From Lachnospiraceae bacterium (GTDB taxonomy: Bacteria; Bacillota_A; Clostridia; Lachnospirales; Lachnospiraceae), in the NCBI GenBank assembly GCA_017958935.1, contig JAGDBR010000137.1, positions 1 through 7,510 on the forward strand: a stretch of DNA of 7,510 nucleotides. The letters run 5' to 3'. Each line of letters opens with the position of its first letter. Position 1 is the first letter of the stretch. A model generated the notes under the pieces. That model was not told where the DNA came from and ran no database searches. It was given only the letters and a program-made list of their open reading frames with translations. Shown here one piece after another: positions 1 through 4,658 of this stretch. The translations under genes and the position numbers were made by a program.

Positions 1-402
1 ATCCGTGTCGAGATCGGCCCGAAGGACCTGGAAGCCCGCCGGGCGGTGCTGGTCCGCCGCGACACGCGCGAAAAGTACGAAGTCTCGCTGAACGGTATCG
101 AAGAGAAGGTCTGCGATCTGCTGCAGCAGATCCAGCAGGAGATGCTGGAGCGGGCGCGCGCGCACCGCGATGCGCACACCTATGTGGCGCGCAGCTATGA
201 AGAACTGAAGGATACGGTCGAGAACCGGCCCGGCTTCGTGAAAGCCATGTGGTGCGGCGACCGTGCCTGCGAAGACAAGATCAAGGAAGAACTCGGCGCG
301 ACGAGCCGCTGCATGCCGTTTGAGCAGGAGCAGCTCTCCGACGTGTGCGTCTGCTGCGGCAGGCCCGCCAAGAAAATGGTCTATTGGGGAAGAGCCTACT
401 GA
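1..402 (+). CDS. proS: Prolyl-tRNA synthetase, C-terminal part (5' end outside window)
   Basis: The frame is open from base 1 and stops with TGA at 400-402, leaving 133 codons of the 3' end. ProRS attaches proline to tRNA-Pro in the cytoplasm. The visible part begins inside the anticodon-binding domain ([20 protein letters not shown]) and runs into the C-terminal zinc-binding-like domain of the type-3 (eukaryote/archaeon-like) ProRS found in many Firmicutes and other bacteria. That domain is recognised by its cysteines (WCGDRAC, TSRCMPF, CVCCG) and by the closing residues [10 protein letters not shown], a conserved C-terminus in which the final Tyr is characteristic of the family. The gene ends exactly where the next protein's zinc ribbon begins, so the two are probably co-transcribed. 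No terminator is visible after it. The identification is firm; the catalytic domain cannot be checked because it lies outside the window. Confidence 0.95.
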   Translation: MRVEIGPKDLEARRAVLVRRDTREKYEVSLNGIEEKVCDLLQQIQQEMLERARAHRDAHTYVARSYEELKDTVENRPGFVKAMWCGDRACEDKIKEELGATSRCMPFEQEQLSDVCVCCGRPAKKMVYWGRAY

Positions 403-1279
403 TGAATGCCCGAAATGCGGGGCCGTCATCCCGGACGACTCGAAGTTCTGCAATTACTGCGGGGAAAAACTGAACAGAAAGACCGCATCCGAGCTTCCGC
501 CGGTGCAGAAACGGCCGCGTGACGAGGACTTCGACACGGCGGTCCGGCAGCCGCGCCGGGAAGCCGATGACGAGGCGGCGAACGCGAGGCCGAACAAATG
601 GGTCGTTCTCGCGATCGTGCTGTCGGGCCTGGTGTTCGCCCTGGCAGGCATCATCGTCTACGGCGCCGCGAAGAGTAATCAGCACATCATCATCACACCG
701 ACGACGTCCGAGGAGACGCTGCCGGTGTCCTCGGACCCCGTCGAGACACAGCGGACCGACGAGCCGAGCGAAAGCGAGACCGAGACGGAAACGGAAACTG
801 AGACGGAGACAGAGACCGAAACGGAGACCCCGAGCGAGAGCGAGACCGAAACGGAAGCGCCGACGGAGCCTGCGTACAGGGATCTGGACAGCGAAGGCCT
901 GGTGTTCCGTCTGTATGAAGCGGAGAACCGCGCCGTCCTGCTGCGCTGCTTCAATTCGGAGAACGTGGTGCGCCTGCCGGCGGAAGTCGACGGCCTGCCG
1001 CTGACGGAGATCGGCCCGGAAGCCTTCACGGATTCGACCGCGATTTACTACGTGCAGATCCCGGAGAACGTGATCGTGCTGCATGGCAGCTGCTTCGCCT
1101 ACTGTACGAGCCTGCGGGAGATCGTCCTGCCGGATTCGCTGATATGGTGCGAGAAGGAAGTATTCGAAGGCGCGGAGGGTTTCACGATCGTCGCGCATGA
1201 CGGGACGCGGGGCAAGGCGCTGGCGGAAGAACTCGGCGTGGAATGGAGAGACGGAAGCACGCTTTCGGTAGATGAATAA
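402..1279 (+). CDS. Membrane-anchored zinc-ribbon protein with Glu-Thr linker and BspA-like LRR_5 domain; start apparently frameshifted
   Basis: Specific function is unknown. Three modules are visible. First is an N-terminal zinc ribbon (CPKCG, then CNYCG; about residues 3-21). A charged linker leads to one membrane segment (bases 599 to about 667, about residues 67-90), preceded by Arg and Lys, which fits a cytoplasmic N-terminus. Outside follow an acidic Ser/Glu/Thr linker with nine Glu-Thr pairs (776-829) and a C-terminal domain (from about 896) with BspA-type leucine-rich-repeat features (VDGLPLTEIGPEAF, CTSLREIVLPDSL, and a closing AHDGTRGKALAEELGVEW). Such domains are usual in surface proteins of gut Clostridia. 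The start is a problem. The reading frame has no good start near the zinc ribbon; its only ATG is at 263, deep inside proS, and the intervening residues look like out-of-frame proS. ATG at 402, after a purine-rich GGGGAAGAG, is ideally placed but is one base out of frame. One extra A after it would give MKCPKCG, the classic opening, and a 292-residue protein. Start 402 therefore assumes a 1-base deletion. Other options are ATT at 383 or TTG at 320. Confidence 0.72.
764..856 (+). repeat. Ser-Glu/Glu-Thr coding repeat tract
   Basis: Two 27-base copies encoding PSESETETE (764-790 and 830-856) bracket a run of nine Glu-Thr pairs (776-829). At DNA level it is a degenerate hexamer repeat (GAR ACN). 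Synonymous third bases are thoroughly mixed (GAG/GAA, ACC/ACG/ACT/ACA), so it is not a pure microsatellite. In the protein it forms a flexible, highly acidic spacer between the membrane segment and the leucine-rich-repeat domain. Confidence 0.9.
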
Positions 1280-1294
1280 GCATACGGGCTGCAT

Positions 1295-1383
1295 GACGGT
1301 CCGGAAATGAACCGGTGAACACGGGCCGGAGACGGCCCGGAAATGGCAGGTGAACACGGGCCGGAGACGGCCCGGAAATGGCA
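1295..1383 (+). repeat. 35-bp tandem repeat (two exact copies plus a degenerate half copy), each full copy with a GAGA-loop hairpin
   Basis: Bases 1314-1348 and 1349-1383 are identical 35-bp units, each starting GGTGAACACGGG and ending CCCGGAAATGGCA. A degenerate partial copy (1295-1313) lies directly upstream. Each full unit contains a perfect 7-bp inverted repeat, CGGGCCG-GAGA-CGGCCCG, at 1322-1339 and 1357-1374. The loop fits the stable GNRA tetraloop class. No T-run follows, so these are not standard intrinsic terminators. The array fills nearly all the non-coding space before cca, and its last copy ends in that gene's ribosome binding site. The role is unknown; a leader RNA structure acting on cca translation or mRNA stability is possible. 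Confidence 0.85.
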
Positions 1384-1390
1384 GGAAGAC

Positions 1391-2569
1391 ATGAACATCC
1401 GGCTGGACCCTCAGGTCGAAAAGATCATCGCAGTATTGGAAGCCCACGGCCACGAAGCATACGCCGTGGGCGGCTGCGTTCGGGACAGCCTGCTCGGCCG
1501 GACGCCGAATGACTGGGACGTGACGACGTCGGCGCGCCCCGAGGAGGTCAAGAAACTGTTCCGGCGGACGGTCGACACCGGCATCCGGCACGGCACCGTC
1601 ACGGTCCTGTTCGGCAAGACGGGCTATGAGGTCACGACCTACCGGATCGACGGCTGCTACAAGGATAACCGCCATCCGGAGTCCGTGGTCTTCACGGACC
1701 TTCTGTACGAGGACCTGCGCCGCCGCGACTTCACGGTCAATGCGATGGCCTACAGCCGCGTCCGCGGCCTGCAGGACCTGTTCGGCGGCCGGAAAGACCT
1801 GGAAAACGGCGTGATCCGCGCGGTCGGCGTGCCGAAGGAGCGGTTCACGGAGGATGCGCTGCGGATCCTGCGCTGCGTGCGGTTCGCTGCACAGCTGGAT
1901 TTTACGGTCGACGAAGAAACACTGAAGGCGGCGGAGGAACTGTCCGGGAACCTGAAGGACATCTCGAAGGAGCGGATCCGCGAAGAGTTCGTGAAAACGC
2001 TGATGTCCGGACACCCGGAATATGTCGGCGTGCTGACGAAGATCGGCGCGGTCCGGTTCATTGAGCCGACGTTCCCGGAAAGAGAGGAGCGCGCAATCGC
2101 GCTGCTGACGGCGGCCCCGGCGGACGAGGTGTTCCGGCTCGCGGCGTTCCTGTACGGGGCGGCAGATCCGGACGCAGTGCTCCGGGACCTGCGGTTCGAC
2201 AACAAGACGCGGAAGGCGGTCGTTTCGATGGTCCGCTTCGCCGACGAAGCCCTGTCGGATGAGCCGCGCAGGCTGCGGCATCTGATGCGGGACTACGGAA
2301 AAGAAGCCTTCGACGACCTGCTGGTCTTCCACGGCCTCGTCCACGGAACGGACGTTTCCGGGGCGCGGAAGGAAGCCGCGGGGATCCTGGAACGGGGAGA
2401 ATGCGTGAGCCTTTCGGAGCTGGCCGTGACCGGCGAAGACCTGAAGGCACAGGGCGTTCCGGCGGGCCGCGAAATGGGCCGCGTGCTGAGCGCGCTGCTG
2501 GAATGCGTGCTCGACGAACCCGAATTTAACAAAAAAGAGAAATTACTGTTGCATATTTCGAAAATATAG
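1391..2569 (+). CDS. cca: CCA-adding tRNA nucleotidyltransferase (class II)
   Basis: This 392-residue cytoplasmic enzyme adds or repairs the 3'-CCA end of tRNAs. It carries the class II nucleotidyltransferase motifs in order: AVGGCVRDSLLGR (residues 25-37), the catalytic metal-binding pair D41-W-D43, RRDFTVNAMAY (111-121), and the EDALR base-recognition motif (154-158) followed by LRCVRFAAQLDF. The helical tRNA-binding part follows (ISKERIREEF). The C-terminus, VTGEDLKAQGVPAGREMGRVL, is typical of Firmicutes enzymes. I see no HD phosphohydrolase motif, so this is the short form. I chose the ATG at 1391 because AGGAAG (1383-1388) lies just upstream and MNIRLDPQVEKII resembles the family start. 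The in-frame ATG at 1343 would start inside the 35-bp repeats and add 16 unconserved residues. A poly(A) polymerase cannot be excluded from sequence alone, but CCA addition is the usual role in this group. Confidence 0.93.
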   Translation: MNIRLDPQVEKIIAVLEAHGHEAYAVGGCVRDSLLGRTPNDWDVTTSARPEEVKKLFRRTVDTGIRHGTVTVLFGKTGYEVTTYRIDGCYKDNRHPESVVFTDLLYEDLRRRDFTVNAMAYSRVRGLQDLFGGRKDLENGVIRAVGVPKERFTEDALRILRCVRFAAQLDFTVDEETLKAAEELSGNLKDISKERIREEFVKTLMSGHPEYVGVLTKIGAVRFIEPTFPEREERAIALLTAAPADEVFRLAAFLYGAADPDAVLRDLRFDNKTRKAVVSMVRFADEALSDEPRRLRHLMRDYGKEAFDDLLVFHGLVHGTDVSGARKEAAGILERGECVSLSELAVTGEDLKAQGVPAGREMGRVLSALLECVLDEPEFNKKEKLLLHISKI

Positions 2570-2577
2570 TTTAAGAT
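2549..2577 (+). promoter_or_regulatory. SigA-type promoter of the ferredoxin gene
   Basis: TTGCAT (2549-2554) and TAAGAT (2572-2577) are separated by exactly 17 bp of AT-rich DNA, in sharp contrast to the GC-rich surroundings. The -35 box lies inside the last codons of cca. Transcription would begin near 2584, about 45 bases before the ferredoxin ATG. Confidence 0.7.
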
Positions 2578-2585
2578 TTCAACGG

Positions 2586-2597
2586 CACCACTTGGTG
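2586..2597 (+). promoter_or_regulatory. Small inverted repeat at the 5' end of the ferredoxin transcript
   Basis: CACCACTTGGTG is a near-palindrome starting about two bases after the predicted transcription start. As RNA it could form a 4-bp stem (CACC/GGTG) with an ACTT loop; as DNA it could be an operator half-site pair. The short length makes either reading tentative. Confidence 0.35.
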
Positions 2598-2630
2598 TTA
2601 ATCTTTACGCATATTTGAAAGGAGGCATTT

Positions 2631-2801
2631 ATGGCATATAAGATTTCTGATCTGTGCATTAAGTGCGGCTCCTGCGAAGCAGGATGCCCGGTTGGCGCTA
2701 TTACCGAAGGTGATGAGCAGTATGTGATCGATCCTGATGTCTGCATCAGCTGCGGCAGCTGCGAAGCAGGGTGCCCGGTCGGCGCGATCGCTGAGGAATA
2801 A
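2631..2801 (+). CDS. Ferredoxin, 2[4Fe-4S] clostridial type
   Basis: This 56-residue electron carrier transfers low-potential electrons in anaerobic metabolism (for example to or from pyruvate:ferredoxin oxidoreductase or hydrogenase) in the cytoplasm. Two CxxCxxCxxxCP motifs are complete: C9, C12, C15, C19 and C38, C41, C44, C48. These supply eight ligands for two [4Fe-4S] clusters. The halves [16 protein letters not shown] and [16 protein letters not shown] are nearly identical and 29 codons apart, the well-known internal duplication of this family. Length matches the family (about 55-56). The start is certain: AAAGGAGG ends seven bases before the ATG. The gene forms its own unit, with a promoter at 2549-2577 and a terminator at 2811-2851. 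It uses more T-ending codons (GTT, GCT, GAT, ATT) than the flanking genes, which fits high expression. Confidence 0.96.
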   Translation: MAYKISDLCIKCGSCEAGCPVGAITEGDEQYVIDPDVCISCGSCEAGCPVGAIAEE

Positions 2802-2810
2802 TGCGTTCAG

Positions 2811-2851
2811 GAGAGGCTGCCGCACGAGGTGCGCAGCCTCTTTCTTTTTTT
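2811..2851 (+). terminator. Intrinsic terminator after the ferredoxin gene
   Basis: GAGGCTGC (2813-2820) pairs with GCAGCCTC (2833-2840). Inside, after one bulged base, GCAC pairs with GTGC around a GAG loop. An A-T pair and a G-T wobble extend the base. The hairpin runs directly into TTTCTTTTTTT (2841-2851). It starts only nine bases after the ferredoxin stop. Confidence 0.93.
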
Positions 2852-2868
2852 GCCTTGCGGAGAACAAA

Positions 2869-3726
2869 ATGGGAAAGTACTGCATTCTGTACAATTCTAA
2901 AACACATAATAAGAAGAGCCTGGAAAACGCGCGGAAAGCGGAGCGGTGGCTGCCCGGTTCGGAATTCGAATACCGGGACGCGACCGAGATCGGCAGCCTG
3001 TGCGACTTCCTGGACCGGCTGCCCGCGGACACCGACCTGATCTTCACGGGCGGCGACGGCACGGTCAATCACGTGATCAACGAGCTCGACGGATACGAAC
3101 TGAAGCGGCCGCTGTACTATTATCCGGCAGGCACCGGGAACGATTTCATCAACGACCTGCAGAAGCCGCTGGATTGCGAGCCCTTCCCGATCAACGAATA
3201 CATGAAGCACCTGCCGACCGTCACCGTGAACGGGAAGCGCTATAAGTTCATCAATGCCGTCGGCTTCGGCCTGGACGGCTATTGCTGCGAAGAGAAAGAC
3301 CGGCTGGTCGCCATGGGCAGGGACAAGTCCTACACGATGATCGCGGCCGAAGGCCTGATGTTCAAGTACAAGCCGACGAACGCGAAGGCGACCGTGGACG
3401 GGGAGACGCTCACGTTCTCGAACGTCTGGCTCGCGCCGACGGCGGTCGGTTCGTTCTACGGCGGCGGCGTGAAGATCGCGCCGACCCAGCGCCGCGACGA
3501 TCCGGAGCACCTGGTGACCTGCGAGATCCTGCACAGCTGCGGGAGACTGCGCGGAGCGACGATCTTCCTGGACGTCTGCGCCGGAAAGGCGGAAAAGTAT
3601 CCGCAGTACATCAACATCCGCCGCGGCCGGCACGTCGAAGTGGAGTTCGACCGCCCGGTGGCGCTGCAGATCGACGGCGAGACGGTCCTGGGCGTCACAA
3701 GATATGCCGTTGACGCAGCAACGTGA
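2869..3726 (+). CDS. Diacylglycerol kinase-family lipid kinase
   Basis: A 285-residue protein of the DAGK catalytic-domain family (DgkB/YegS-like), which phosphorylates lipids such as diacylglycerol at the inner face of the membrane using ATP. The diagnostic motifs are GGDGTVNHVINEL starting at G61, the nucleotide-binding loop PAGTGNDF at 86-93, and IDGE at 268-271 near the end, which matches the conserved C-terminal position in this family. The substrate-side domain (NAVGFGLDGY, and GSFYGGGVKIAPTQRRDD) also matches. Length is near the usual 290-310. The ATG at 2869 was chosen because MGKYCILYNSKTHNKKS matches the usual family opening (a short beta strand, then Asn/Ser/Lys); GGAGA (2859-2863) is a weak ribosome binding site. 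The same frame stays open upstream but only across ferredoxin and its terminator. No clear promoter of its own is visible; it starts 17 bases after the ferredoxin terminator and may rely on read-through. The physiological lipid substrate cannot be told from sequence. Confidence 0.88.
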   Translation: MGKYCILYNSKTHNKKSLENARKAERWLPGSEFEYRDATEIGSLCDFLDRLPADTDLIFTGGDGTVNHVINELDGYELKRPLYYYPAGTGNDFINDLQKPLDCEPFPINEYMKHLPTVTVNGKRYKFINAVGFGLDGYCCEEKDRLVAMGRDKSYTMIAAEGLMFKYKPTNAKATVDGETLTFSNVWLAPTAVGSFYGGGVKIAPTQRRDDPEHLVTCEILHSCGRLRGATIFLDVCAGKAEKYPQYINIRRGRHVEVEFDRPVALQIDGETVLGVTRYAVDAAT

Positions 3727-3769
3727 AAAAACGCCGAAAAACAAGGATTTTTGTGAAAAAATTGCGAAA
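3723..3769. promoter_or_regulatory. Phased A-tracts / UP-element-like region upstream of hup
   Basis: A- and T-tracts occur at 3726-3731, 3737-3741, 3748-3752, 3756-3761 and 3767-3769, so their centres lie about 9-11 bp apart, close to one helical turn. Two related segments beginning GTGAAAAA lie exactly 30 bp apart (3723 and 3753). Such arrays tend to bend DNA, and AT-rich DNA just upstream of -35 can bind the RNA polymerase alpha subunit. Apart from the first tract, which begins at the lipid kinase stop codon, this is non-coding. Confidence 0.55.
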
Positions 3770-3772
3770 TCA

Positions 3773-3801
3773 TTGACTTTTCGGGGGTTTTCTGATATAA
3801 A
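3773..3801 (+). promoter_or_regulatory. Strong SigA-type promoter of hup with extended -10
   Basis: TTGACT (3773-3778), a 17-bp spacer and TATAAA (3796-3801), with TGA (3793-3795) giving the TGn extended -10 element. This is close to consensus throughout. Transcription would begin near 3808. Confidence 0.88.
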
Positions 3802-3812
3802 GGCTAATGGAA

Positions 3813-3830
3813 TTGCGGCATGAGCCGCAA
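3813..3830 (+). promoter_or_regulatory. 5'-terminal hairpin in the hup leader
   Basis: TTGCGGC-ATGA-GCCGCAA is a perfect 7-bp stem with a 4-base loop, beginning about five bases after the predicted transcription start and ending 11 bases before AGGAGG. Its position at the very 5' end resembles known mRNA-stabilising 5' hairpins. There is no T-run, so termination is unlikely. Confidence 0.65.
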
Positions 3831-3853
3831 CCACAATATCTAGGAGGTTTACT

Positions 3854-4135
3854 ATGAATAAAAAAGAGTTGGTTGCTGTCGTTGCACAGAAGGCCGGCGT
3901 TTCCAAGAAGGACGCTGAGGCTGTCGTTAACGCGCTTGTCGAGTCCGTTACCGCTGAATTAAAGAAGGGCGGCAAGGTCCAGTTAGTCGGCTTCGGTACG
4001 TTCGAAGTTTCCAAGAGAACCGCTCGCGTTGGCCGCAACCCGCGCACCAATGAGACCATCAAGATCAAAGCTTCCAAGGCTCCGAAGTTCAAGGCCGGCA
4101 AGGCTTTAAAGGACGCTGTCAATAAGAAGAAATAA
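3854..4135 (+). CDS. hup: Nucleoid-associated DNA-binding protein HU
   Basis: A 93-residue histone-like protein that binds and bends DNA as a dimer, organising the nucleoid. The N-terminal helical dimerisation part runs from MNKKEL to about residue 40. The HU/IHF signature follows: VGFGTFEVSKRTARVGRNPRTNE from V45. It includes the DNA-intercalating RNP tip (R61-N62-P63), and the C-terminus is Lys-rich (KAPKFKAGKALKDAVN). Length is typical (90-95). Where many HU proteins have NPxTGE, this one has NPRTNE. The start is certain: TAGGAGG ends six bases before the ATG. The gene is a single transcription unit, with a strong promoter (3773-3801) and a terminator (4156-4186). Codon use differs from its neighbours: its five leucines are TTG, CTT and three TTA, with no CTG or CTC, although those dominate nearby. 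Next to divIC, HU is a common arrangement in Clostridia. Confidence 0.97.
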   Translation: MNKKELVAVVAQKAGVSKKDAEAVVNALVESVTAELKKGGKVQLVGFGTFEVSKRTARVGRNPRTNETIKIKASKAPKFKAGKALKDAVNKKK

Positions 4136-4155
4136 TTGTTGATTTGTGAACTCGG

Positions 4156-4186
4156 ATCACCCCGCGGCTTTCTGCGGGGTGATTTT
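4156..4186 (+). terminator. Intrinsic terminator after hup
   Basis: ATCACCCCGC (4156-4165) pairs perfectly with GCGGGGTGAT (4174-4183) around an 8-base loop. Only a short T-run (4183-4186) follows, so some read-through into the division gene is plausible. The distance from the hup stop is 20 bases. Confidence 0.85.
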
Positions 4187-4191
4187 CGACA

Positions 4192-4545
4192 ATGCGGCGC
4201 AGGGCCGGCCGCCCGAATCCCGGCTCCGTCTCGATGAAAAGATCCTCGATCCGTCAGAAGAAAGCGAATAAGCGGACTGTCCTGATCACCGTGGTCATCA
4301 CGGTGCTGCTGGTCTGCGTCCTCGGCTTCGGTGTCGTCCGGGCGAACAAGCGCCTCCGGGATCTTGCGGCAGAAGCGAACGCAGTCCAGTCGGGCGTGGA
4401 AACGCAGATCGCCGAGAGCCAGGCGCTGGCAGAGCGGCAGGAGGGCGGACTGACGATCGCCGAGATCATTGAGATCGCGCGCGAGAAGTTCAGGCTCGTC
4501 TTCCCGAACGAGATCATTTTCGTCCCGAAAGACAGCGAAAAGTAG
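4192..4545 (+). CDS. divIC: Septum formation initiator, DivIC/FtsL-like
   Basis: A small bitopic membrane protein (117 codons) of the DivIC/FtsB family, part of the FtsL-DivIC-DivIB complex that activates septal cell-wall synthesis. In order: a basic cytoplasmic N-terminus (SIRQKKANKR), a single membrane segment (TVLITVVITVLLVCVLGFGVV), a coiled-coil-like stretch (RLRDLAAEANAVQSGVETQIAESQALAERQE), and the family's closing motif, AREKFRLVFPNEIIFVPKD. The last motif is the strongest evidence. The start is uncertain. ATG 4192 begins only five bases after the hup terminator, and its only possible ribosome binding site (GGGGTGA, 4176-4182) lies in that hairpin's 3' arm. ATG 4234 (MKRSSIRQKK, 103 residues) has no clear Shine-Dalgarno either, but gives a more typical N-terminus. 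No promoter is visible between hup and this gene, so it may be expressed by read-through. Position between hup and tilS supports the name. Confidence 0.85.
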   Translation: MRRRAGRPNPGSVSMKRSSIRQKKANKRTVLITVVITVLLVCVLGFGVVRANKRLRDLAAEANAVQSGVETQIAESQALAERQEGGLTIAEIIEIAREKFRLVFPNEIIFVPKDSEK

Positions 4546-4553
4546 GAAAGAGC

Positions 4554-4576
4554 GGCCGGCTTCAGCCGGCCCTTTT
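4554..4576 (+). terminator. First of two tandem terminator hairpins after divIC
   Basis: GGCCGGC-TTCA-GCCGGCC (4554-4571) is a perfect 7-bp stem with a tetraloop, followed by CTTTT. It starts eight bases after the divIC stop. The short T-run suggests a weak terminator on its own. Confidence 0.75.
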
Positions 4577-4583
4577 CATTCCG

Positions 4584-4612
4584 GCGCGGCCTTTAAGCCG
4601 CGCTCTTTTTTT
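4584..4612 (+). terminator. Second of two tandem terminator hairpins after divIC
   Basis: GCGCGGC-CTTTAA-GCCGCGC (4584-4603) is a perfect 7-bp stem followed by TCTTTTTTT. This is a textbook intrinsic terminator and should insulate tilS from upstream transcription. Confidence 0.92.
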
Positions 4613-4623
4613 GCCCGGACGGG

Positions 4624-4652
4624 TTGCCTGCGCGGCAATTTGCGGGTACAAT
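4624..4652 (+). promoter_or_regulatory. SigA-type promoter of the tilS-hpt-ftsH operon
   Basis: TTGCCT (4624-4629), a 17-bp spacer and TACAAT (4647-4652). Counting the usual six to seven bases, transcription would begin at about 4659, the A of the tilS ATG. No other room exists for a leader between the terminator and the gene. Confidence 0.75.
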
Positions 4653-4658
4653 GACAAT

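Noticed and set aside
263..400. ATG 263 as the start of the zinc-ribbon/LRR protein
   Set aside because: It would overlap proS by 140 bases, and the encoded Arg/Ser/Ala-rich residues are what proS gives when read out of frame.
776..829. Glu-Thr tract as a slippage-prone phase-variation microsatellite
   Set aside because: Units are hexamers (in-frame changes only) and the codons are too mixed for frequent slippage. The likely frameshift in this gene is at its start, not here.
1322..1374. Hairpins in the 35-bp repeats as intrinsic terminators
   Set aside because: The stems are strong but neither is followed by a T-run, and the second lies just before the cca ribosome binding site.
1295..1383. 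35-bp repeats as a CRISPR array
   Set aside because: The units abut with no unique spacers between them, and no cas gene is near.
281..2344. Very long open frame on the minus strand (687 codons)
   Set aside because: It runs antisense through three recognised features, has Arg/His/Pro-rich composition without motifs, and spans the non-coding repeats. It is a by-product of GC-rich codon use on the + strand.
2746..4122. Long minus-strand frame (458 codons) opposite the lipid kinase and hup
   Set aside because: It crosses terminators, promoters and two clearly identified + strand genes, and no family is recognisable.
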